Assembly: GCA_949987565.1 (NCBI GenBank)
Contig: OX465105.1
Span: forward strand, 16,991,637 to 17,055,636
DNA: 64,000 bases
From: Luidia sarsii
Taxonomy: Eukaryota; Echinodermata; Asteroidea; Paxillosida; Luidiidae
Direction of reading: 5' to 3'
Part shown: positions 55,301 to 62,459 of the stretch, in pieces
Numbering within the stretch: the first letter of the stretch is position 1
Layout of the letters: each line of letters begins with the position of its first letter
The notes under the pieces: generated by a model
What the model saw: the letters and a program-made list of their open reading frames with translations, nothing else
Told to the model about the DNA's origin: nothing
Database searches by the model: none
Position numbers and translations under genes: made by a program

Positions 55301-56370
55301 TGCAAAGGTGTGCGACGAGCCCCACCCCGTCCTCATCAAGGACATGTTTGCGCGCTGTATAGAGGGCGACATTGACAAGGCTTACGAGGTGATGGACCAC
55401 ATGTGGGACATGGGCTACTCCCCCGAGGACATTGTCTCCAACATGTTCCGTGTCTGCAAGACGTATGAGATGGCAGAGTATCTCAAACTGGAGTTCATTA
55501 AGGTAATGTTGGATGAGATTTGAAGGTTTGCATGGTGAAGATACCAAGTAGGAGGTTTACAGTGACACCATGTACATCATCCCTTAAGGAGCCATACTCC
55601 TTCTCTTAAGAGATGATGTACATGGTTTTACCACAAAGCTCCTACAAGGTAAGGTTGGTCAGGCGGTTCATAAACAGTTGTCTTCTTTTTCTTTTTTAAA
55701 GCTGCCCGATCTGAACCACTATCTTGCCTATTTTGCCAATTTTGCTTACCACTCATGGCAATTGGTATTGTTCTGAAGTAGGGTTGAAATCCTGGTATGT
55801 TTTCTGTTTTGCCACAGAAAAATGGCCTGCTTAGATCAAAACCCTATTGGGGTTTGTATAATTGTAGTCAACTAAGTCAGTAACCATTTTGCAACATTTT
55901 GTGTTACGTTATAATTCAGTTTTATTTGCTACCAAACTAGGCCCAGTTTCATAGAGCTGATTAAGCACCAAAATTCGCCTAAGCATGAAAAATCTTCCTC
56001 AAAAGAATCAGGTTGCCAGACAAGATTCCATTTGTATTTCATGCGAAGCAACCAGTAGTAGAATACGAGTCAAGTACAACAAGTATCAAGTGAAGTACGG
56101 TCGGCGATCTCATTTTAGCCGGAAGAGAAACTTCTTGCTGAGCAGATTTTCATGCTTAAACAGCTCTGTGAAATTGGGCCCTGGAGTTTGTGGAGGCTGG
56201 TTGGTGTCGACATGGAGGCCTCACGTTCGGCCATCTTGTGTGCGTTTTCTCTCCAGGAGATTGGCTTCGCGCATCTCAAGATTGCGGAGGGGGTAGACTC
56301 GCTCCTCCAAATGGCCGGCTTGCTGTCAAGGCTGTGCCAGAAGAGCATGCTCCCCGAGGAAGAGTCGTAA
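49207..56370 (+). CDS. RFC2: Replication factor C subunit 2 (clamp loader), complete
   Basis: Eight exons (49,207-49,310; 50,497-50,608; 51,128-51,234; 52,401-52,502; 53,261-53,519; 54,214-54,279; 55,308-55,502; 56,257-56,370) sum to 1059 bases: 352 residues plus TAA (human 354). RFC2 is an AAA+ ATPase subunit of the RFC complex that loads PCNA onto DNA in the nucleus, and also serves in RAD17, CTF18 and ATAD5 complexes. Seen: ELPWVEKYRP start of the RFC core (32-41), Walker A GPPGTGKT (73-80), Walker B VVILDEAD (134-141), sensor 1 Asn169, SRC motif with its arginine finger (180-182), and the C-terminal collar helices. The sequence follows human RFC2 closely throughout, which separates it from RFC4 and RFC5. 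Its introns carry LINE, foldback and MITE insertions. Confidence 0.97.
49357..49471. repeat. Foldback (hairpin) element in RFC2 intron 1
   Basis: TTACTGGGCCGCTAGG, AGCTCCCCTTAAACGAGTTT and TGAGATT pair with AATCTCA, AAACTCGTTTAAGGGGAGCT and CCTAGCGGCCCAGTAA. Arms of about 52 bases (five extra bases ACTAG on the left) surround a centre near 49,415. Starts about 46 bases after the exon 1 donor. Confidence 0.92.
50497..50608 (+). CDS. RFC2: RFC2 exon 2
   Basis: Between TGTGCAG and gtaagt. Encodes [20 protein letters not shown] and [13 protein letters not shown] box II. Confidence 0.96.
50677..50880 (+). pseudogene. LINE reverse-transcriptase C-terminal remnant
   Basis: Open frame with [20 protein letters not shown] and [20 protein letters not shown], the pattern (G-x-E-x-W-T ... 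F-x-x-K/x-x-RR-L-G-I-x-W ... T-N) of the region after the RT domain in non-LTR retrotransposons. No palm motif upstream, so a 5'-truncated or decayed insertion in RFC2 intron 2, same strand as the gene. Confidence 0.75.
51128..51234 (+). CDS. RFC2: RFC2 exon 3, Walker A
   Basis: Between ATGGCAG and gtcagt. Encodes [20 protein letters not shown] and LELNASND. Confidence 0.97.
51318..51533 (+). repeat. Dispersed repeat with GGAGGAATCATTCCTC core
   Basis: CATAGCTGCCATTC, TTTGGAGGAATCATTCCTCT, GAAGTTTGCTCTGTGATTCC and inverted end GTTGGCAGCTATG. Ends are near-inverted, so MITE-like. A diverged SINE head follows at 51,545-51,690. Confidence 0.78.
51955..52215. repeat. Foldback element, diverged complete copy
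   Basis: Left GATTGCATGGTGGAAATACC, GAGGTTTGCTGTGACTCCAT, TATGGCTCTGTTAAGAGCTG; right TACCGGCTCTTTCTTCTCAG, AGAGATGACTTACAAAGTGT, CACCACAAAAACTTTCC. Arms pair imperfectly. Confidence 0.75.
52401..52502 (+). CDS. RFC2: RFC2 exon 4, Walker B
   Basis: Between GTTTGTAG and gtgtgt. Encodes [14 protein letters not shown] and [13 protein letters not shown]. Confidence 0.96.
52804..53069 (-). pseudogene. Frameshifted non-LTR retrotransposon ORF2 C-terminal remnant
   Basis: Minus strand: one frame reads [20 protein letters not shown], and the next frame continues with [20 protein letters not shown]. Together they match the RLRTGHGR-x-HRWGL ... C-x-CG-x-x-E-x-x-x-H-x-x-x-x-CP tail of jockey/CR1/I-type ORF2 proteins. 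At least one frameshift; the catalytic part is absent. Lies in RFC2 intron 4, opposite strand. Confidence 0.78.
53261..53519 (+). CDS. RFC2: RFC2 exon 5, sensor 1 and SRC motif
   Basis: Between GTCCTCAG and gtgggt. Encodes [40 protein letters not shown] and the QGDMRQ end. Confidence 0.97.
53575..53635 (+). repeat. Half copy of the CCTGACGTTTCGATCC family
   Basis: TTGAGAAAGGTCCTGCTAGG then ATCGAAACGTCAGGCCCAC about 60 bases after the RFC2 exon 5 donor; a single arm. Confidence 0.82.
54214..54279 (+). CDS. RFC2: RFC2 exon 6
   Basis: 66 bases between TTGTAG and gtattt. Encodes [20 protein letters not shown]. Confidence 0.95.
54290..54720 (+). repeat. Two decayed tRNA-derived SINE tails
   Basis: 54,345-54,440 holds GTCCAGTCAAACTTTCATTT and AAAATTGTTCAATAGTTCCC. 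54,620-54,715 holds GATCTCAGGTTTAAGTTCCG, GTCCAGTCAAGTTTTCTTTG and TTTTTCAAATTGTTGAAAAC. Heads not recognisable. Confidence 0.7.
55005..55147. repeat. Complete palindromic copy of the CCTGACGTTTCGATCC family with flank
   Basis: Flank GTTGCAAACTGCTTACTGAC, then GTGGGCCTGACGTTTCGATC, TAGCAGGACCTTTCTC, loop TGCC, and the inverted arm GAGAAAGGTCCTGCTA, GATCGAAACGTCAGGCCCAC. Arms are exact over about 40 bases. Confidence 0.92.
55308..55502 (+). CDS. RFC2: RFC2 exon 7, collar domain
   Basis: Acceptor poly-T then GCAAAG; donor AAGgtaatg. Encodes [20 protein letters not shown] and [18 protein letters not shown] foldback element starts about 20 bases after the donor. Confidence 0.96.
55520..55650. 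repeat. Short foldback element next to the RFC2 exon 7 donor
   Basis: GATTTGAAGGTTTGCATGGT, GGAGGTTTACAGTGACACCA, TGTACATCATCCCTTAAGGA against CTCTTAAGAGATGATGTACA and TGGTTTTACCACAAAGCTCC. The centre carries a deletion compared with the full element. Confidence 0.82.
55937..56187. mobile_element. MITE-like element with GGCCCAGTTTCATAGAGCTG ends
   Basis: 251 bases; right end CAGCTCTGTGAAATTGGGCC is the inverted left end. Interior TTGTATTTCATGCGAAGCAA and AGAGAAACTTCTTGCTGAGC. A second copy is at 61,790-62,047. I recall this end sequence as common in echinoderm DNA, from memory only. Confidence 0.9.
56257..56370 (+). CDS. RFC2: RFC2 exon 8, C-terminus
   Basis: Acceptor TTCTCTCCAG, stop TAA 56,368-56,370. 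Encodes [20 protein letters not shown] and [20 protein letters not shown] ends about 70 bases before the acceptor. Confidence 0.96.
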   Translation, partial: EIGFAHLKIAEGVDSLLQMAGLLSRLCQKSMLPEEES

Positions 56371-57084
56371 ACCGCTCGCACGCACGGCGACCAACGAATC
56401 AACACCTCATGTGCCTCGAGAAGAGAACATTGACTCGGTTTACTATCATCACGTTAATCAGAGACCCATGGAAAATGCCTGTTCCAGCAACATACGGGTG
56501 CTTTTTATTCTGCAGATTATACACTGGATGTGCACAGCAAAGCGTCGCAGTGAATCTTATAGCATCTAAGCTATCGAGGCTACTTCCCTGAGAAGATACT
56601 CAGGTTGTGTCTGTGATACTCCATACTGACTTGGTTATATGCTTGTAAATCGGAAGGATGCAGTTTTGTATAGCTTATCAAAAACATGCTACTTTTCCCC
56701 TGAGATCAACTGAATCTCTCATGTTCCCTTTCCCTCTCCCTCTCATTCCTTGTCTTCAAAAATATTTGGCATTTTGCTAGTTTCCGTACAGAGAGAATAT
56801 CTTTGGTAATAGTGGCTTTAATATCCTTTGTGGGCTTTGGGGCTAAAAAGGTGTATATGTACTTCTGCAGACAGATCTCAGTGACCTCTGAACTGGCTAC
56901 CCTCAGTGTGTTCCTGAAGAGCGCCCTCTGTCATCCATGGATGACCATGGAGGATTGTCTTAGTCTGCAGGCTTGCCAGTCATTCAGCACATGTCACATC
57001 GGTTATGTGTCCGAAGGTAGGCGTACATAAACCAAGCCAGGTCCTTTTTGGCTTGAGATTCCATGACAGGAGCTAGATTTTACA

Positions 57085-57350
57085 AAATGATGGCCACAGC
57101 TCCTGCACAAGTTCATATTATTGCGGGGATGTGATCCCTGGAGATAATTATACAGCAGTTAATGGTCGAATTGCTTCTGACTGGCGCCCCCACCCTGGCA
57201 AAGACTACTTGACTATTAGTATTAGGGAAGGCCACCATCTAAGGGCTGGATTGCTCAGATGGAAGAGTGCTGGATGGGAGAGTGTTAATCCATAGGTCTC
57301 GGGTTCAAGTCCCTGTCCAGACAAAGTTTTCTTTGCCAATGTTTTAATAA
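57085..57350 (+). mobile_element. tRNA-derived SINE, half head plus tRNA-like part
   Basis: GGGGATGTGATCCCTGGAGA, ATTGCTTCTGACTGGCGCCC, AAGGCCACCATCTAAGGGCT, decayed tRNA-like part with GGGTTCAAGTCCC, tail AAAGTTTTCTTTGCCAATG. Confidence 0.82.
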
Positions 57351-57571
57351 GGTCATTCTTTGAAAACCTAAAGTTCTGGGTAGATACTGAGAAAGGGTAA
57401 TCTAGAATACAATTCTGCCCTTGTAGCTTCCTTTGAAAAAAATCCTGCTAGGATGGAAATACCAGGAACTACATTTTTATACTGCAAGTTTAAAGTACTC
57501 TCTTTACTTGACCAAAAAAAAGGGAGTAGTTGTAACACTACATCCCACCAAAGATACTTGATTATTTTCAC

Positions 57572-57752
57572 AGCTGCCAACCTATTTTGGAGGAATCATT
57601 TCTCTTTTGATAACAAATTATTTACAAGGTCTTGACAACGGATTCCGATTTTTGGCTTGGAAATACAAGTATGTATTCCTAAGTAGTTTGCTCTGTGATT
57701 CCTCTTTTGTAGCGGAAGTGTTCCTAATTTCTTTTAAGATAGGTTGGCAGCC
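57572..57752 (+). repeat. Dispersed repeat with GGAGGAATCATTTCTC core
   Basis: Runs CAGCTGCCAACC to GGTTGGCAGCCATG (inverted ends), with GTAGTTTGCTCTGTGATTCC inside; the cleanest of three copies. Confidence 0.85.
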
Positions 57753-58004
57753 ATGTATTTGGCAGCTGTCTACCCTTCACTGAAGGGCAGGATAGCTCAG
57801 GTGGTAGAGTGCTGATACCTCAAACCAGAGGCCTGGGTTCAAATCCTATTCCAGGCGTATTGTCAGTGACGGTAAAGTCGGTACGTTAAACTAGTGGCTG
57901 GGGCTCATCACAGTCCGGGCTCATTTTCTTTGCTCTTTAAAAGCGATAATTATACAAAAATATTGCAAACTGCTTACTGACTAAAATTACCAAAATGCAA
58001 ATCT

Positions 58005-58142
58005 CAACATTTAGTGGGACTGACGTTTCAATCCTAGTAGGACAAAACAGATACATGTACACCATGTAAAACAGGTACATGTATCTGTTTTGTCTGCCTT
58101 TGAGAAAGGTCCTGCTAGGATCGAAACGTCAGGCCCTCTTTA
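58005..58142. repeat. CCTGACG palindrome interrupted by an inner palindrome
   Basis: GTGGGACTGACGTTTCAATC and TAGTAGGACAAAACAGATAC, ACATGTACACCATGTAAAAC, then AGGTACATGTATCTGTTTTG, GAGAAAGGTCCTGCTAGGAT, CGAAACGTCAGGCCCTC. A second inverted repeat (AAAACAGATACATGTAC) sits in the loop. Confidence 0.85.
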
Positions 58143-58399
58143 AATGTGATTAAAATAAAATGGACGGACAGTCACTCTAGCTATCGCAGATTGTGCTGCT
58201 CAAAAAACTCCACTCCAGTGAGTGGGGAGATTAATCTTTCTCCTTAGTTGTCAGTGGTATTCTACGTGGCCTATTTTAGTCTCATTTTATAACGAGCATC
58301 TTTAAAGGAGTGCCTAACCCTCCGCTGGGGGCAGTGGGCAGCGGCCACCCTTTCTCCATGTTTTCCTTGGTGATGGCTTTATCAGGCTTGTGAAGGAGA

Positions 58400-58588
58400 C
58401 TAGCGCTGGTCCTCCAGGTAGTGGGGCCATGTTCTGATCTCTTGGTACAGCTTGTCTCCTGGGCAGTCGGTTGGGCCCAGCTCGCGTACGTCCCTGTGGC
58501 CTCGCAGAACGTACTCCTTGCGCAGGTAGCCAGACTTTACACCGCACTCCATGACCTGCTTCAGGACCTTGATAACTCCTGGGCTTGG
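58400..58588 (-). CDS. PGRP: PGRP exon 4, last zinc ligands
   Basis: Acceptor CAATTTTCAG, stop 58,402-58,400. Encodes [38 protein letters not shown]. The frame stays open upstream through the minisatellite intron. Confidence 0.96.
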   Translation of the reverse strand, partial: PSPGVIKVLKQVMECGVKSGYLRKEYVLRGHRDVRELGPTDCPGDKLYQEIRTWPHYLEDQR

Positions 58589-61500
58589 CTGAAAATTGCA
58601 AGGAAATTGAAAGTTTGGAACATAACTGGGCAACAGAGGCCTTCGGCAACAGGCCTTTGGCAACAGTTCTTTGGCAACAGAGGCCTTTGGCAACAGAGGC
58701 CTTTGGCAACAGAGGCCTTTGGCAACAGAGGCCTTGGGCAACAGAGGCCTTGGGCAACAGAGGCCTTGGGCAACAGGTGGCGGTGCCTTTTGCAACAGAG
58801 GCCTTTGGCAACAGAGGCCTTGGGCAACAGAGGCCTTGGGCAACAGAGGCCTTGGGCAACAGAGGCCATCGGCAACAGAGGTCGTGGGCAACAGAGGCCT
58901 TTGGCAGTAGAGGTCGTGGAAACAGGCCTTTGGAAACAGGCCTTTGGCAACAGAGGCCTTTGGCAACAGAGGCCATCGGCAACAGAGGCCATCGGCAACA
59001 GAGGCCTTTGGGCAACATGCCTTTTGCAATAGAGGACTTGGGCAACAGAGGCCTTTGGCATCAGGGTTCTTTGTCAACCGAGGCCTTTGGGAACAGGCCT
59101 TTGGGAACAGAGGCCATGGCCTCACTGATATGTGGGCCGCTGGTGTGATATTGCTTTTTTTTGGGGGGGGGGGTTTAATAAGTTTTTATAATGCAGAGGG
59201 CAGGAACAGTGTCATTACCAAGACATTCATGTAGTTTCCGATGACTGATACCCCAATGGAGTGGCGATTGTAGTAGCTAGAGCCAGCATGTGCGCCTACG
59301 GTGTCCCATCCACGCCCTATGTACACCCTCTCGTCCCCTCCAATCAAGAAGTTGTACCCGATGTCACTCCATCCTGTCAGGAGGTAAAACATTGAATGAT
59401 TGTCCCCAACCTTAATGATTTTTAAATTGTAAAATCGTCAAGGGAAGGGTGGGGGTATATCAAAAGGGAATGGTGGTTTTTGTAAGGCATCACTCATTTA
59501 TTCCCGACCGAATTAAGTCATTGGCCTTCCCGGTCCCGTGTGTCGAAGTGACCATCGAAGCATTTTCATCTTTATATTTCAATAAAATGATCGGGAAAGC
59601 AGGGAGCACCGTACGTAGTTGGAATCATTACATTTTCTAAATGGTGCGTTCGATTGAATTCCCCGGCCCATATCCCCGGCCAGTCTAACGATCGGCTATG
59701 ACGTCATTTCACAGAACTTACTTCCCCGGCTTGAAAGCACGGTCACCGGGGCCAGATGAAGGTAATCGAACGTACATGAATGGATTTACATGAACGCATT
59801 GGCTACGGCGTCAGTTTACCCACCAGTCTATGGAAACCTGGCGGGTACCAGGCAATTGTTTTGTGGAATTTTCTTTTTTTATCTTCGCCGTAACATTTAG
59901 CCCTTTTTCCCAACCCTACTTGGGCTTCAGCTCTGGCGTTGTCTCTGTTATCCAAAAGCTGAAAACACAGGTTGAAGTTCTTCATTGAAGTTGAAGCTTT
60001 GGATTCTTTTCTTTCAAAATACAGTGTAACATTCAAAAGACGAAGCAAAAGGCCTCCCGTGTTCAGGCCTGCAGTGAGCCTAAGCCGGCTTTTGGAAAAT
60101 GGCCTTCCCATTGGTATAGCGGCTAGCCTAATACCTTTGCCGTCCATGTGAAAGTTCTGCATACTCCTCACCGCCGCTTCGCACTCGGACAATTCGGTGC
60201 ACGGCTTGGTGGCGGTGTGATGCACTACGGAGAAACCGACGGGTACCGACATGGCCGTCCGCTGCTTGGGCGGTCTCGCCCCCCATTCGGCGCGAGTCAC
60301 GAAGGTCACGTCCGGGCAGGTCACGGCTGGAGGAGGGAGAGGGAGGGAGCCGTGGAAAGGGCAGGGTAAGGGGAGAGAATTGGATGGGTGTGGAGGGGAA
60401 TGGAGTGGCAGGATGAGAAGGCATGGGCAGGAGACCGAAGGGAAGGTTTTGGGGAAAGAGGGGATCAAAGGGGAGTGAATGTGGTAAATTTATCGGAGTC
60501 GGATTTTCCTTCCTGAGTTCTTGTCACGAATTATAGTTTCTTGTAGTTGTACAAGTCTAGTGTTCAACAGGGTAGACCCTAAAGGCGGCCAAGTAAAATG
60601 TTGTACGTCACGACTGAATATTCATGAGTTAATCTCTCGACTGCGGGAGGTCAATGGGTCCCGAAGTTAATTTATGCTAAGGAGCCATGAATACATTTGA
60701 CGTACGGCATTCTACTTGGCCGCCTTTAGGGTCTACCGTTCAACAGCGCTGTTGGTCACTTGCGGTACGTGTTCCGCTTCCGTGTCGCGTTCGATACGAT
60801 CTGTAAGGGGCGTCACTGCAGAAAGCGCACGCAATGTATTCAAATAAGACGAAGGTTTGAATGGTGGAAGTACCAACAGTGGAAGGTTTGTTATGAAACC
60901 ATTCGAACATCTTCTCTTCAGGAGTGTGTTGCTCTACTTAACCGGCGACGGGCAGAGTACACAGTCTATACTGCCCGAAACCTTGAGTTACCGGCTTTCA
61001 AAGTTTAGAGCCACACATCAAAAGAGATGTGAGTTGGGCCTACATGGTTTCACCGCAAACTTTCCACTTGGCAGTAAATTCAGTTGAATCCGGATTTAAT
61101 CCCCACTGAACAGAGCCTGCTTCTACTTATTCGAAGGGTGAGCATCTAATAAATACATACTCGGGCTCCGTATTCCACGCAGGTTGGTATCCCCGGTTAT
61201 GGTCTTCTAGGCTAAACCAGGAAATAAACGAGTGCCTTCTCCCCCTATACGCAAAGCAGAGCCAACACAAACAACAAACCCGTGACCTCGTGATACAATA
61301 GGTGACAAGCTTTCACTATGACGCGGTGTCTTCTTATTTATCTTTTCCTTTTTCCTGTTCCTTGGGATTTCGCAATCACGAGGCATAACCATTTCCGGCA
61401 TCCATTTTGAAGGAACAGCATACAAAAACTACTAATATGCCGGTTGATTTATCCATCGGTGAATCACACAATTTTGGCTGACGGTCACAAATCTCTTATA

Positions 61501-62459
61501 GACGGCGCGTTCAATCAATCGATCAGTCGGTTAGACAGTCAGCCATGCTGTCAGTCGGCCAATTCAATTATCATTCAATCACAAATTGTTGGCTAAGGAT
61601 GAATTCAATTTAGACCGAGCGCTCACTCCGTCACTCCATTTATTATCAATCGATCAGATGGCCAGTCAGTCAGCCAGACAGTCAGTCAATTCATTAATTA
61701 ATAAATTAATCTTTCAAAATCAACCAGACTTATCTTCTCGATAGATATGAAATTCTCCGTGTTACCACATGCACAACCAACCTCTCACCAGGGGCCAATT
61801 TCACGGAGCCGCTTATAAGCACCTAAATTTATTAAAGTATAATGAGAATTCGTCCTCAAAATGATCAGCTGATTGCCAGCTAAAGTTTCACTTGTATTTC
61901 ATATGAAGCAAACAATAGTTATTATAATACAAGTTGCAAGGACAACAAGAATAAAGTGAAATATGTTTGGCAAGTTTAACCAGAGAAGAAATTGCTTGTT
62001 TAGGAAATGTTCACGCTTAATGCAGCTCTATGAAAATGAGCCCAGATTGGGAACCTCTCCACTCCCATGGTCCCTGCTCCTATTCCTAATATTAAGGGAC
62101 TCGGTTGTGGATTCTTAAAAGTTAAAACGGTCCCGTTCGTTGATAAGCTTTTGGCACAGAACAACAAATGTTTCAGGGATAGCCTAGTATAATTACTTAC
62201 CTGCGGAAAGCCACTGACGGTGTAACCCTAACCATGCCCTAACCACTGCAGTTATTGGCCCTAAAACATTAAGACCGAAGGAGCGATAGACCTAGCTCTA
62301 CACGACTACACCAACAACTCAGGAAAAACAATATCCACAAGTCCCTGTAGCCCTGTTTCCCTTACCTAAAGTCTTCACGCTTTTGCCGTCAGCCATTCCA
62401 GCCAGCAAGGCGCAGTACAACGCAACCACCGTCAGCTGGACCGGTGTACACAGTCCCAT
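58400..62459 (-). CDS. PGRP: Secreted peptidoglycan recognition protein, predicted amidase, complete
   Basis: Four minus-strand exons (62,459-62,366; 60,326-60,135; 59,373-59,219; 58,588-58,400) give 630 bases: 209 residues plus stop. PGRPs bind bacterial peptidoglycan; the amidase type (N-acetylmuramoyl-L-alanine amidase) cuts the lactyl amide bond. Residues 1-24 are a signal peptide. One PGRP domain fills the rest. All four zinc/catalytic positions are present: His67 in VVHHTA, Tyr102 in SDIGYNFLI, His178 in LRGHRDV and Cys189 in TDCPGD; Cys at this last position marks the catalytic subgroup. Cys74-Cys80 is the conserved PGRP disulphide; Cys35 and Cys162 probably form a second. No transmembrane segment, so a short secreted (PGRP-S type) innate immune protein. 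The gene ends 2.0 kb from RFC2, tail to tail. Confidence 0.95.
58630..59115. repeat. 16-bp minisatellite filling PGRP intron 3
   Basis: About 29 head-to-tail copies of GGCAACAGAGGCCTTT with variants (CTTGG, CCATC, GTCGT). Because 16 is not a multiple of three, every frame cycles through all three readings, giving long open frames on both strands (repeating [16 protein letters not shown] on plus, [16 protein letters not shown] on minus). These are not genes. Confidence 0.95.
59219..59373 (-). CDS. PGRP: PGRP exon 3, substrate groove
   Basis: Acceptor CCTGACAG, donor TTGgtaatg. Encodes [35 protein letters not shown] and [10 protein letters not shown]. Confidence 0.96.
59374..60134 (-). other. 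PGRP intron 2
   Basis: 761 bases without recognised repeats or coding sequence. The segment 59,650-59,765 contains CCCCGGCC motifs in both orientations (ATTCCCCGGCCCATATCCCC, TTCCCCGGCTTGAAAGC). Confidence 0.6.
60135..60326 (-). CDS. PGRP: PGRP exon 2, first zinc ligand
   Basis: Acceptor CCTCCTCCAG, donor AAAGgtatta. Encodes [24 protein letters not shown] and [16 protein letters not shown], all canonical PGRP motifs. Confidence 0.96.
60570..60738. mobile_element. MITE-like element with GGTAGACCCTAAAGGCGGCC ends
   Basis: Exact inverted ends of at least 25 bases; inside them TAAAATGTTGTACGTCACG pairs loosely with TTGACGTACGGCATTCTA. No coding capacity. The only copy in this window. Confidence 0.9.
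60850..61080. repeat. Foldback element, complete diverged copy
   Basis: GAAGGTTTGAATGGTGGAAG, GGAAGGTTTGTTATGAAACC, CTTCTCTTCAGGAGTGTGTT, centre ACGGGCAGAGTACACAGTCT, right arm AGAGCCACACATCAAAAGAG and TGGTTTCACCGCAAACTTTC. Confidence 0.82.
61790..62047. mobile_element. MITE-like element of the GGGCCCAATTTCATAGAGC type
   Basis: Begins GGGGCCAATTTCACGGAGCC, ends CAGCTCTATGAAAATGAGCC. Interior TTGTATTTCATATGAAGCAA and AGAGAAGAAATTGCTTGTTT match the copy at 55,937. Confidence 0.88.
62366..62459 (-). CDS. PGRP: PGRP exon 1, signal peptide
   Basis: ATG at 62,459-62,457, donor TTTAGgtaagg. Encodes [20 protein letters not shown] then [11 protein letters not shown]; the split Ala codon is completed by exon 2. 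Confidence 0.85.

Larger units (their letters stand above)
56371..58399. other. Convergent intergenic region between RFC2 and PGRP
   Basis: Should contain both 3' untranslated regions; no poly(A) site could be chosen. Holds a forward tRNA-type SINE (57,085-57,350), the GGAGGAATCATTCCTC-type repeat (57,572-57,752), a SINE tRNA-like part and tail (57,785-57,945) and a CCTGACG palindrome (58,005-58,142). No supported gene. Confidence 0.7.
60327..62365 (-). other. PGRP intron 1 with repeats
   Basis: 60,570-60,740 is an inverted pair (GGTAGACCCTAAAGGCGGCC at 60,570 and GGCCGCCTTTAGGGTCTACC at 60,719, an exact 20-base match), so a further MITE-like element of about 170 bp. 60,850-61,080 is a foldback element and 61,790-62,047 a MITE. 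61,500-61,720 has degenerate CAGTCAGTC/CAATCGATC runs. Confidence 0.75.

Noticed and set aside
58400..59148. Long overlapping open frames (166-243 residues) on both strands
   Set aside because: They are translations of the 16-bp minisatellite; only the 58,400-58,588 part is a real exon.
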